A stretch of DNA of 64,000 nucleotides, from NCBI RefSeq assembly GCF_014042345.1, contig NZ_JACEZT010000021.1, forward strand, positions 1 to 64,000, given 5' to 3'. Under the pieces are notes generated by a model, which searched no databases, had not been told where the DNA came from, and worked only from the letters and a program-made list of their open reading frames with translations. Below, in pieces: positions 51,624 through 59,130 of the stretch; positions within the stretch are counted from its first letter, which is position 1; each line of letters starts with the position of its first letter. A program made the translations under genes and the position numbers. This DNA is from Rugamonas brunnea. Its GTDB lineage: Bacteria; Pseudomonadota; Gammaproteobacteria; Burkholderiales; Burkholderiaceae_D.

Positions 51624-51770
51624 TCAGAAATTCTTGCCGAGCGCCAGCAATACGATGACGCACACGACGGCGATCAGCGAGGCCACCAGCACCGTCTCGT
51701 AAAACGTCGCTCCGCTCTCTCCCTGGACAAAACGCTGCCAGGGCGTGGGCGAAGGGTCGATTTCACGCAT
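51624..51770 (-). CDS. Atypical 48-residue Flp-like pilin
   Basis: The frame from ATG 51770 gives MREIDPSPTPWQRFVQGESG, then ATFYETVLVASLIAVVCVIVLLALGKNF. The processing geometry of Flp is kept: Gly before the cut, Glu at +5 and a hydrophobic helix. The Tyr after Glu is replaced by Thr, and almost nothing follows the helix. GGGAG lies about 7 nt upstream. It is the first gene of the tad unit, 71 bp before the main flp. It could be a minor or priming pilin, or a regulatory peptide. Confidence 0.75.
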   Translation of the reverse strand: MREIDPSPTPWQRFVQGESGATFYETVLVASLIAVVCVIVLLALGKNF

Positions 51771-52078
51771 ACAGCGCTCCCGTTTGGATAGGTTGGTTCA
51801 GCCTTGCTAGCCTCAGTCGGCACCGAAACCGTACTGATGAGTTCACTATAAAGAAAGCCGTGTTGCGCTACATCAGACAACTGTCCTTTTTTTGCCGGGA
51901 CAAAACGCCCTTTTTGCAGGAGCAATTTCAGGACATTTGTCACGGGTAAGAAATGTTGTCAAAATAAAATGACAATTGACGTGCGCGCGGCTGGGATGGG
52001 GCTGCGGACGGGGGCGGTGGATGCGGCGGGACAGGGAGGCGGGCAGGTTCGGGGCCCGGCAGGGGAGACAGCGGGTGC
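51771..52078 (-). promoter_or_regulatory. Intergenic regulatory region of the tad locus
   Basis: This 308-bp AT-richer gap has no credible gene. On the - strand a TATAGT -10 (51850-51845) lies 75 bp upstream of the first pilin-like gene, without a good -35, as expected of an activated promoter. Further up, TTGTCA-N8-TGACAA (51956-51975) is a 6-bp inverted repeat, with one more TTGTCA at 51937. These are candidate sites for the response regulator encoded just upstream. Confidence 0.45.
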
Positions 52079-52759
52079 TTAGCGTTCTTGCGGTTCGGCG
52101 CGCTGGGTGGTCATGAAAACGTACAGGTCCAGGCGGTTGGTCACGCCCAGCTTGTGGTAGATCGAGGTCAAGTGGTTGCGCAGCGTGTGGTCGGAAATGA
52201 ACAGGGTCTGGGCCAGCGCCTTGTTGCCGCCGCCGCCGGCCGCGATCAGGTCGCAGATCTGGCGTTCCTTGGCCGTCAGCGAGGCGATCTTGTCGGCCCC
52301 GGCATCGGCCTTGCGGCGCTTGGGCGGGTTGCGCATGTCGTCGAAGATGCGGCCCAGTAGGCCCTGGTCCAGCCACAGCTCGCCCTGGTGCAGCTTGCGG
52401 ATCGCCTGCAGCACCACGTCGGCCGCCGCGTCCTTGCCGACCACGCCGCGGGCGCCGTGCAGCACGGCCGCGTCGAGCTGGGACGCGTCGCGCGTGCCGC
52501 TCAGCACCAGCACGCGCGCGCCGCTGCCCTTGACCAGGTCGGCCAGGATGCCCAGCGAGCTGGTGCCGTCCAGGTCCAGGTCCAGCACGATCACGTCCGG
52601 GGACACGGCCCGGGCCTGGGCCAGCGCGCCGGCGCAGTCGGCGGCGCATCCCACCACCTGCATGGTGTTGCCCTCGCTTTCGATCAGCTTGCGCAAACCC
52701 CAGATCATGGTTTGATGGTCGTCCACAAGCAGGACGCGGATAGGGGGATCGGTGGACAC
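52079..52759 (-). CDS. NarL/LuxR-type response regulator, probable tad regulator
   Basis: The 226-residue protein has a receiver domain (RVLLVDDHQTM, phospho-acceptor D60 in VIVLDLDLDG) with a shift in the usual SGT/K region (LVLSGTRD, GVVGKDA). A LuxR-type helix-turn-helix follows at about 160-215 (LTAKERQICDLIAAGGGGNKAL, FISDHTLRNHLTSIYHKLG). GTG 52759 follows AAAGG with correct spacing; the longer TTG frame overlaps the kinase gene. It lies 20 bp after the kinase and directly upstream of the pilus locus, resembling the PprAB-tad arrangement of Pseudomonas. Confidence 0.9.
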   Translation of the reverse strand: MSTDPPIRVLLVDDHQTMIWGLRKLIESEGNTMQVVGCAADCAGALAQARAVSPDVIVLDLDLDGTSSLGILADLVKGSGARVLVLSGTRDASQLDAAVLHGARGVVGKDAAADVVLQAIRKLHQGELWLDQGLLGRIFDDMRNPPKRRKADAGADKIASLTAKERQICDLIAAGGGGNKALAQTLFISDHTLRNHLTSIYHKLGVTNRLDLYVFMTTQRAEPQER

Positions 52760-52779
52760 GTTGTAGCCTTTCTCTCGTT

Positions 52780-54444
52780 TCAAATGGGAATGGTGATCTG
52801 CACCACGGTGCTGTGCGCCGTTCCGGGCAGCACTTGGGCCTGGCCACCCAGGGCCAGCGCCCGCTCCGTGATGGAATGGGGGCGGAAACTGGTCACGGCG
52901 TCGGCGGCGCAGTCGTTCTCGATGCGGATGTCCAGCTCGCGCTCGCCGCAGGCCAGCGTGACGGCGCCATTGCGCGCGTCCGTGTGCTTGCAGATGTTGC
53001 TGATGCCTTCGCTAACGATCTGGAACACTTCGGCCGCCAGCCGGTCGTTGCCGCGCAACTGGCCCTGGCTGTGGACGGCGATGTCGATGCCATAGAACTG
53101 CTTGACCTGGCTGGCGTGGCGCCGCAGCGCCAGCAGCAGTTCCGGTTCGCTCAGGCCCTGGCGTCCGGCCCGGAAGCTGCTGGCGTAGCGGCGCAGGTCG
53201 CCGATCACCTTGGTGGTCATCGCTTGCAGGTTGTCCAGTTCCGGCAGCAGCGGGTTGTCGGCCGCGGCCTGCTTGCGGATCGCGCTCAGGCCATGGCTGA
53301 GGCCGATGTAGGGCTGCACCGTCGTGTCGTGCAGGTCGCGCGCGATGCGCTCGCGCTCGCGCTGGGAGGCGTCGGAGGCGATGCGGTCGAGCAGCTCGAT
53401 ATTCTCGATCACGGGGAACACCTGGCTGACGATGTGCAGCAGGAACTGGGCATCCTGGCGGTTCAGTTCGTGGCGCTCGGTGACCACGATCAGCCGGCCT
53501 TCGCCGGTGCGCAGGGGCACCGGCACGGTCACCAGCGCGCCGGCGTCGAGCAGTTCGGCCAGGTCGCTGGCCGCCTCGGGCGCCATGCGCACCCAGCGCT
53601 GGCGGGATGCCAGGTATTCGCGCGACACCGGGCGGCGGCGCAGCAGGCCGTCCAGCGGGCGCGTGTGCAGCACCGTGCGGCCGGTGCTGAACGCCAGCAG
53701 CGGGGCGGCCGCCTCGGCGCTCAGGCGGGTGGGCTGGATGCCGCGTGTCGCCTGGTCGCCGCTGGCCGCCCGCAGCGACCAGTGCTCGGCGCCGTTCTCG
53801 CGCATCAGCAGGATGCAGCGGCTGGCGCCGTAGAACTGGCGGATTTTTTCCAGCACGGTGGCGATGGTCTGGTTCACGCCGAAGCGCGGATTCGATTGCT
53901 GCGTCACTTCGTGCAGCAAGGCCAGGCGCCGTTGCTGCGACACCACCAGACCGCCCCAGTGGGCGACCATGTAGCCGAACGCGAGCAGGAAGGTGGCGCG
54001 CAACAGCACGCGCGACAGGGCCGCGTCGGTGTGGGCGCTGACGGCCGTGGTGGCGAACAGGGCGGTCGACACCAGCGTGGTGCGGGCGCCGGCCTCGAAG
54101 CCGAACGTGAACGAGGCGGCCAGGATGGAAAAGAAGAAGAACAGGAAAAAGAAGCTGTTGCTGCCGCCCGTGACGAGCACGATCAGGTAGAACCAGCCCA
54201 CGTCGAGCCAGTAGGCCACGTGCGGTCGCAGGCGCGGCGAGGCGAACACGTTCAACACCAGGCTGTGCAGCAGATAGCCGGCGAACACGAAAATGGTGAA
54301 GTCGTTCATCCGGCCCATGCCGGCCGGATCGATGAACAGGGTGAGCAGGCAGGTCATGGCCAATACCAGGCGCATCCGGTTGACCATGGAGGCGTCGGTG
54401 GGGTCTTTTGATAGCCTGAGGGTGTGTGTAATGTTGTCGCTCAC
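52780..54444 (-). CDS. Membrane sensor histidine kinase, HisKA_3 type
   Basis: The 554-residue kinase has about six N-terminal membrane helices (about 20-175, including the unusual FFFLFFFFSILAASF). A GAF-like domain follows at about 185-345 (VLEKIRQFYGASRCILLM ...). The HisKA_3 dimerisation domain has H372 in ERERIARDLHDTTVQPYIG. A NarX/LiaS-type ATPase domain is last (VFQIVSEGISNICKHTDA, then a shortened C-terminus). GTG 54444 follows GGAG; the frame upstream lacks a ribosome site. It phosphorylates the adjacent regulator. Confidence 0.9.
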   Translation of the reverse strand: MSDNITHTLRLSKDPTDASMVNRMRLVLAMTCLLTLFIDPAGMGRMNDFTIFVFAGYLLHSLVLNVFASPRLRPHVAYWLDVGWFYLIVLVTGGSNSFFFLFFFFSILAASFTFGFEAGARTTLVSTALFATTAVSAHTDAALSRVLLRATFLLAFGYMVAHWGGLVVSQQRRLALLHEVTQQSNPRFGVNQTIATVLEKIRQFYGASRCILLMRENGAEHWSLRAASGDQATRGIQPTRLSAEAAAPLLAFSTGRTVLHTRPLDGLLRRRPVSREYLASRQRWVRMAPEAASDLAELLDAGALVTVPVPLRTGEGRLIVVTERHELNRQDAQFLLHIVSQVFPVIENIELLDRIASDASQRERERIARDLHDTTVQPYIGLSHGLSAIRKQAAADNPLLPELDNLQAMTTKVIGDLRRYASSFRAGRQGLSEPELLLALRRHASQVKQFYGIDIAVHSQGQLRGNDRLAAEVFQIVSEGISNICKHTDARNGAVTLACGERELDIRIENDCAADAVTSFRPHSITERALALGGQAQVLPGTAHSTVVQITIPI

Positions 54445-54692
54445 AGGCGCTCCAGCCCAGTTTTCTTGCTGGTATTGTAACAATTGGTTCAGTCTAACGG
54501 CTGATGCGGGCAGCGTCCATATCCATGGATCAAATTTGTTGTATGAATAACGGCGATGCCACACATGGGTGATTTAAAGCACGATCGTACGGTGAAATTT
54601 TGCCGGAATCATGCATACTGCGAGCAGGCGGCGGCCGGCGGCGCGCGGCAGCTAACAGTCACCAACCAGGGCGGTCGAGGAGGGGCGCACGG

Positions 54693-55409
54693 ATGAATGA
54701 TCGCAGTCCCTTGACGGAATCCGAGTTCGACGGCTTCGCCGACGAATACCGTGCCCAGCATGCGGCCAACATCGCGCTGTCGGGTGAATCACCCGATTTT
54801 TTCGCCGAGTACAAGGTGGCCGACATCGCGGCCACGCTGGCGGCGCGGGGCCGCTCCGGCGCCGGGCTGCGTATCCTCGATTTCGGCGCCGGCATCGGCA
54901 ATTCCGTGCCTTACTTCCACAAGCACCTGCCGGGCGCGCGCATTACCTGTCTCGATGTGTCGGGCAAATGCCTGGCGCTGGGGGAGGCGCGGTTTCCAGG
55001 CCTGGCGGAATTTGTGCTGTTCGATGGCCGCCAGTTGCCGTTCCCGGACGGGACGTTCGATGTCATTCTGTGCGCGTGCGTGCTGCACCATATCGATCCG
55101 GCCGAACACGCGACGGTGCTGGCCGGCTTGCACCGGCTGCTGTCCGAGCGTGGTCAGCTGTTCGTGTTCGAGCACAATCCCTGGAATCCCTTGACGGTGC
55201 GGGCCGTCAACACCTGTCCGTTCGATGTCAACGCCCGCTTGATCTCGGCGCCGGCGCTGGCCGCCACCTTGCGCCGGGCCGGTTATGGCGGCGTGGAGCG
55301 GCGCTTCCGCATCTTCTTCCCCGGCCTGCTACGCCGGCTGCGGCCGCTGGAACGGTGGTTGCGCTGGTGCCCGGCCGGCGCCCAGTATTGCCTGATGGCG
55401 CGGCGCTGA
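54693..55409 (+). CDS. Class I SAM-dependent methyltransferase
   Basis: The 238-residue cytoplasmic protein has motif I ILDFGAGIGNSVPYF (about 64-78), an acidic post-I residue (TCLDVSGK) and motif IV VILCACVLHHIDPAEHATVL. This is as in small-molecule or lipid methyltransferases such as UbiE/BioC-like enzymes. The substrate is not evident. A G-rich GAGGAGGGG lies upstream of ATG 54693. It diverges from the tad sensor kinase across a 248-bp gap with no clear motif, and it is convergent with the next gene. Confidence 0.88.
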   Translation: MNDRSPLTESEFDGFADEYRAQHAANIALSGESPDFFAEYKVADIAATLAARGRSGAGLRILDFGAGIGNSVPYFHKHLPGARITCLDVSGKCLALGEARFPGLAEFVLFDGRQLPFPDGTFDVILCACVLHHIDPAEHATVLAGLHRLLSERGQLFVFEHNPWNPLTVRAVNTCPFDVNARLISAPALAATLRRAGYGGVERRFRIFFPGLLRRLRPLERWLRWCPAGAQYCLMARR

Positions 55410-55417
55410 GCGCGCGT

Positions 55418-56920
55418 TCAGTCTACCCGGACATAGACGGTGGCCACCTGATCGCCATATAGCCGGCGCCAGCCGGGCAGCGTGTCGAGCAGGTACAGCA
55501 TGGGCGTGCTGTCGGCCGCGACCAGGGCCCAGCGCACGCCGTAGCGCGCGGCCAGGCGTTCGAACGCGGCCCGGTCCGGCGCGAACGGCGCCATATAGTC
55601 GCGCATGAAGGCGTCGCCATACATGTCGGAGCGGCCATCGACGAAGGGGCGCACGTGGCGATGGATCAGGTAGCCGCCAAATTCGTAACTGTTGAACACG
55701 GGTTGGGACAGCAGGGCCGCCGGCACGTGGCGCAGCGCCGTGGCAGGCGTGGCGTGGTCGTCGGTGCGCGCCACGGGCATGGCCAAGCGCAGCGCCACCG
55801 CCAGCCCCGCCAGGGCCAGCGCCACCGCGCCCCAGCGCCGGGCGGCCATGCGCGCGCCGCCGGCCACCTGGCAGCCCAGCGCCTGGCCCAGCGGGGCCGC
55901 CAGCACCAGCGTCCCCACGACCCCGGCCACCACCTGGTGGCGGCTGTGCTTGAGCGCCATGGTCAGCAGGGCCAGTACGATGAACAGGCGCGACAGGGGC
56001 ACTGTCACTGGACGGGTCAGCGCCACGTACAACAGGACGAGCAGGGCCAGCGTCAGCGGTTGTGGATGGTTGAAGTTGGGCGGCTGCCATTCCGCGATGT
56101 AGGCGATCAGGTCCAGCCGCATCAGTTGCAGCGGATACAGCAGGCCGTGCCAGCCGTAGGGCGTGAGCATGGTCGCGGCGGTGGCGGCCGCCAGGAATAC
56201 GGCCCAGCGCGCTGCCTCGGGCAGGCGTCGGCCCGGCGCGGCGGCGACCGCTTCCAGCGCCAGCACGCCGGCCAGCGCCAGGCCGAGCACGAAACTGCCG
56301 TGCAGGTTGGCCCACAGCGTCATCAGCGGCAGCAGCGGCCAGGCGGGCACGCGCTCCAGCTCACGGGCCCGTAGCAGCGCGACGCACCACGCCACCAGCG
56401 GCACCAGCGCGATCAGGTGCGGCCGCGCCAGCAGGCTGGGCACGATGGCGAAGCAGGCTACCACCGCGCTCACCAGTGCGGCCGGCTGGTCCAGCCAGCG
56501 CGTCAGATAGCGGGCGATCATGGCCAGCGTCAGGGCCAGCGTGGCACTGCACAGCAGTTGCAGTCCGCTCCAGCCTGCGCCTTGGTAGGCCAGCGTCATC
56601 AGTACTTCCGACAGCCATTCATGCGCCACCCACGGCGTGCCCGGCATGGTCGCCGAGAAAGGATCGGTGTGGGGGACGGTGGCGTGGTCCAGCATCCATT
56701 GGCCGGCCGCCAGATGCCAGTAGGTGTCGCCATCGAGCAACAGCGGCCGGTGCACCATGGGTAGCAGGAAGCCAATCAGGGCGGCCACCACGACCATGGG
56801 GGGCCAGCCCCAGCGGGGGAAAATCACGGCGCGCGGCGCGGCAAGGCTATCCAAAGGCGTCCTCCAGCGGGATGGGATGGCGGCGTGGATGCCCGAGCGG
56901 CCTGCCGACGGCAGCAACAT
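55418..56920 (-). CDS. Multi-spanning membrane protein, GT-C-like
   Basis: The 500-residue protein has about ten to eleven hydrophobic helices. An early acidic loop (LLLDGDTYWHLAAGQWMLDHATVPHTDPFS) is typical of GT-C-fold glycosyltransferases and their relatives, where the Asp can be catalytic. The C-terminal soluble part has FNSYEFGGYLIHRHVRPFVDGRSDMYGDAFM, a motif of a family I know only as hypothetical membrane proteins. The start is uncertain: ATG 56920 has no ribosome site, and an alternative at 56797 begins at the first helix. Confidence 0.75.
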   Translation of the reverse strand: MLLPSAGRSGIHAAIPSRWRTPLDSLAAPRAVIFPRWGWPPMVVVAALIGFLLPMVHRPLLLDGDTYWHLAAGQWMLDHATVPHTDPFSATMPGTPWVAHEWLSEVLMTLAYQGAGWSGLQLLCSATLALTLAMIARYLTRWLDQPAALVSAVVACFAIVPSLLARPHLIALVPLVAWCVALLRARELERVPAWPLLPLMTLWANLHGSFVLGLALAGVLALEAVAAAPGRRLPEAARWAVFLAAATAATMLTPYGWHGLLYPLQLMRLDLIAYIAEWQPPNFNHPQPLTLALLVLLYVALTRPVTVPLSRLFIVLALLTMALKHSRHQVVAGVVGTLVLAAPLGQALGCQVAGGARMAARRWGAVALALAGLAVALRLAMPVARTDDHATPATALRHVPAALLSQPVFNSYEFGGYLIHRHVRPFVDGRSDMYGDAFMRDYMAPFAPDRAAFERLAARYGVRWALVAADSTPMLYLLDTLPGWRRLYGDQVATVYVRVD

Positions 56921-56948
56921 AGCAGGCGCGGCGGCGCCTGTCTATTTC

Positions 56949-57710
56949 TTATCGCATGAACATCCACACGGTGAGCGTGGCGCCCACCAGCACCACGAAG
57001 GTGCGCATTACCTTTTCCGGCAGGCGATGGATCAGCCAGGCGCCGCACAGGCCGCCGGCGATGCCGCCCGCGCACAGGGCCAGCGCGGCTGGCCAGCTGA
57101 TCAGGTGCGAGGTGGCGAAGATCAGGGTGGCGGCGGCATTCATGGCCATGGCCAGCATGTTCTTGGTGGCGGTGGCGGCGCGCACCTGCTGGCCGGCGAT
57201 GGTCAGCGCGGCCAGCATCAGGAAGCCGATGCCGCCGCCAAAGTAGCCGCCGTAGATGGCGATGCAGCTTTGCACCAGCACCAGCGCCCAGCGCGGCACG
57301 GAACCGGCCGCGTGCAGCGGCTTGCGGCGGAAACTGCCCCAGGCGAACATGGAAGTGGCGAACAGCACCAGCCATGGCACCAGCCGGGCGAAGAACGAGG
57401 CGGGCGTGTTGAGCAGCAGCAGCGCTCCGACCACACCGCCGGCCACACTGATGGCGAACATCTGGCGGAACGTGAGCGGGCCCACGTCGGCCGTCAGCTT
57501 GCGCCCCGCCACGGCCGAGGTGGTCTGGCTGGGGAACATGGCGATGGTGGAGGTCATATTGGCCGCCAGCGGATTGAGGCCGGCCAGCAGCAGCGCGGGA
57601 AAGGTGATGAAGGAACCGCCGCCGGCCAGCGCGTTCTGCACCCCGGCAAAGAAGCCGGCGGCGGCGATCATCAGGACTACGGAAATCTCAAGCGGGGGAA
57701 CGGGCGGCAT
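56949..57710 (-). CDS. TauE/SafE (TSUP) family permease
   Basis: The 253-residue protein has about eight helices and the TSUP repeat motifs FAGVQNALAGGGSFITFPALLLAGLNPLAANMTST and GGYFGGGIGFLMLAALT. The family exports sulfite, sulfoacetate or related anions, but the substrate cannot be assigned here. ATG 57710 opens MPPVPPLEISVV; no ribosome site is clear. It ends 28 bp before the membrane protein on the same strand, so co-transcription is possible. The GST gene diverges from it. Confidence 0.9.
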   Translation of the reverse strand: MPPVPPLEISVVLMIAAAGFFAGVQNALAGGGSFITFPALLLAGLNPLAANMTSTIAMFPSQTTSAVAGRKLTADVGPLTFRQMFAISVAGGVVGALLLLNTPASFFARLVPWLVLFATSMFAWGSFRRKPLHAAGSVPRWALVLVQSCIAIYGGYFGGGIGFLMLAALTIAGQQVRAATATKNMLAMAMNAAATLIFATSHLISWPAALALCAGGIAGGLCGAWLIHRLPEKVMRTFVVLVGATLTVWMFMR

Positions 57711-57824
57711 GGGAGGACTCGGGCGTGGAATGGCTGAAATGGACAGGGGCCGGAGCATTATACCGGCGCCGGCCGTGTCGCGCCGGAGCTGCCCAGCCTG
57801 TGTTAAAAATGCTAACATGGACTG

Positions 57825-58559
57825 ATGCACCCGACCGCACCCTACCAGCTCTACTACTGGCCCGGCATCCAGGGCCGGGGGGAATTCGTGCGGCTGGCGC
57901 TGGAGGCGGCTGGCGTGGCCTACGTGGACGTGGCGCGCCGGCGCGGCGAACGCGGCATGGAGGCCATGCTGGCCAGCCTGGACGGCGCCGTCACCGCCCA
58001 TCCGTCGTTCGCGCCGCCGGTGCTGCGGGCCGGCGAACTGCTGATCGGGCAGACGGCCAACATCCTGCAGTTCCTGGGCGCCCGCCACGGGCTGGCGCCG
58101 CGCGCGCAGCAGGGGCGGCTGTGGGCCAACCAGTTGCAGCTGACCATCGCCGACATCGTGAACGAGGTGCACGACTGCCACCATCCGCTGTCGACCAACC
58201 TCTACTACGAGCAGCAACAGCCGGCCGCCCGCACCCGCGCGGCCGACTTCACGGCCCGGCGCCTGCCCAAGTACCTCGGTTATTTCGAAGGCGTGCTGGT
58301 GCACAATCCGGCGCGCGGCAACCATGCCGTGGGCGGGCGGCTATCGTATGTGGACTTGTCGCTGTTCCAGCTGGTGGCGGGCTTGCGCTATGCGTTTCCC
58401 AACGCGATGGCGCGCCAGCAGCAGGCGTGGCCGCGCTTGCTGGCGCTGCACGACAGCGTGGCGGCGCGGCCACGCATCGCCGCTTACCTGAAGTCGGCGC
58501 GGCGCTTGCCGTTCAATGAGGATGGGATCTTCCGCCACTATCCGGAACTGGACCGGTGA
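57825..58559 (+). CDS. Glutathione S-transferase family protein
   Basis: The 244-residue protein begins with a thioredoxin-fold GST N-domain (YQLYYWPGIQGRGEFVRLALEAAGVAY) and a glutathione gamma-glutamyl site (VLRAGELLIGQTANILQFLG). The C-terminal all-helical domain contains VDLSLFQLVAGLRYAFP. It resembles the alpha/mu/sigma-like or uncharacterised soluble GSTs of proteobacteria. The role is detoxification or another conjugation, not determined. It stands alone. Confidence 0.9.
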   Translation: MHPTAPYQLYYWPGIQGRGEFVRLALEAAGVAYVDVARRRGERGMEAMLASLDGAVTAHPSFAPPVLRAGELLIGQTANILQFLGARHGLAPRAQQGRLWANQLQLTIADIVNEVHDCHHPLSTNLYYEQQQPAARTRAADFTARRLPKYLGYFEGVLVHNPARGNHAVGGRLSYVDLSLFQLVAGLRYAFPNAMARQQQAWPRLLALHDSVAARPRIAAYLKSARRLPFNEDGIFRHYPELDR

Positions 58560-58575
58560 TCGGGGCGGGGGGGCG

Positions 58576-58863
58576 TCAGTCGTCGTCTGGAGGATCGTCG
58601 AGCCTGGCCAGGTCGAAGCTGACCAGGGCCCAGATGCCGCCCGCGTAATCGGGTTCGCGCGACAGCGCTTCCACGGGCGACGGCTTGATTTCGAACGGCT
58701 TGCCTTGTTCCACCAGCTGGCCCACGTGGCCGTAGATGGCCTTGGCGGCATTGCTCATGGCCTTGTCGATGGTGGCGCCCGAGGAGCGCACGCCCGGCAA
58801 GTCCGGAACAGTGACGCCGTAGACACTTTCCTTGTCCATGTGGATCAATATCGGGATGTCCAT
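58576..58863 (-). CDS. HicB-type antitoxin domain protein, no HicA partner seen
   Basis: The 95-residue product has a HicB partial RNase H fold (IPILIHMDKESVYGVTVPDLPGVRSSGATIDKAMSNAAKAIYGHV). It ends in an acidic tail (DDPPDDD) instead of a DNA-binding ribbon-helix-helix. HicB neutralises HicA mRNA interferase, but no HicA frame lies on either side. Upstream bases 58864-59082 hold no gene I can support. It may be a remnant, or may act on a HicA encoded elsewhere. ATG 58863 begins MDIPILI; the TTG frame from 58914 is less likely. Confidence 0.82.
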   Translation of the reverse strand: MDIPILIHMDKESVYGVTVPDLPGVRSSGATIDKAMSNAAKAIYGHVGQLVEQGKPFEIKPSPVEALSREPDYAGGIWALVSFDLARLDDPPDDD

Positions 58864-59078
58864 AGCGGCTTGTCCTGTGGAAAGTGGGCGGCCCTTGTTG
58901 ACGTTGCGCTGCAAGACTAAGTTTTACACGGACAAGGTCCGGCTTCAAGCTATTTCGTGCATGGGAGCGCCAATTTACGACGCGATGCGGCATGCGCGCA
59001 CGCCGCCGTGGCCAGCGCCGCGCCAGCCCCATTTTGGTGCGCCGCAGCGGGACCGGTGGTGATACTTGAGTACACAAG

Positions 59079-59114
59079 TAAAACGCCCCGCCGGCATCGC
59101 TGCGGGCGGGGCGT
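59079..59114 (-). terminator. Intrinsic terminator of phoH
   Basis: On the - strand, the ACGCCCCGCC/GGCGGGGCGT stem (10 bp, perfect) is followed by T's, reading as AAA at 59081-59083 on the + strand. It lies 17 bp past the phoH stop. Confidence 0.82.
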
Positions 59115-59130
59115 GGGTGGGTGGAAACGG

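Noticed and set aside
58864..59078. A HicA remnant upstream of hicB
   Set aside because: A weak KPDLVRVKLSL resemblance to HicA was seen in one frame, but the catalytic His-containing segment and overall length are missing.
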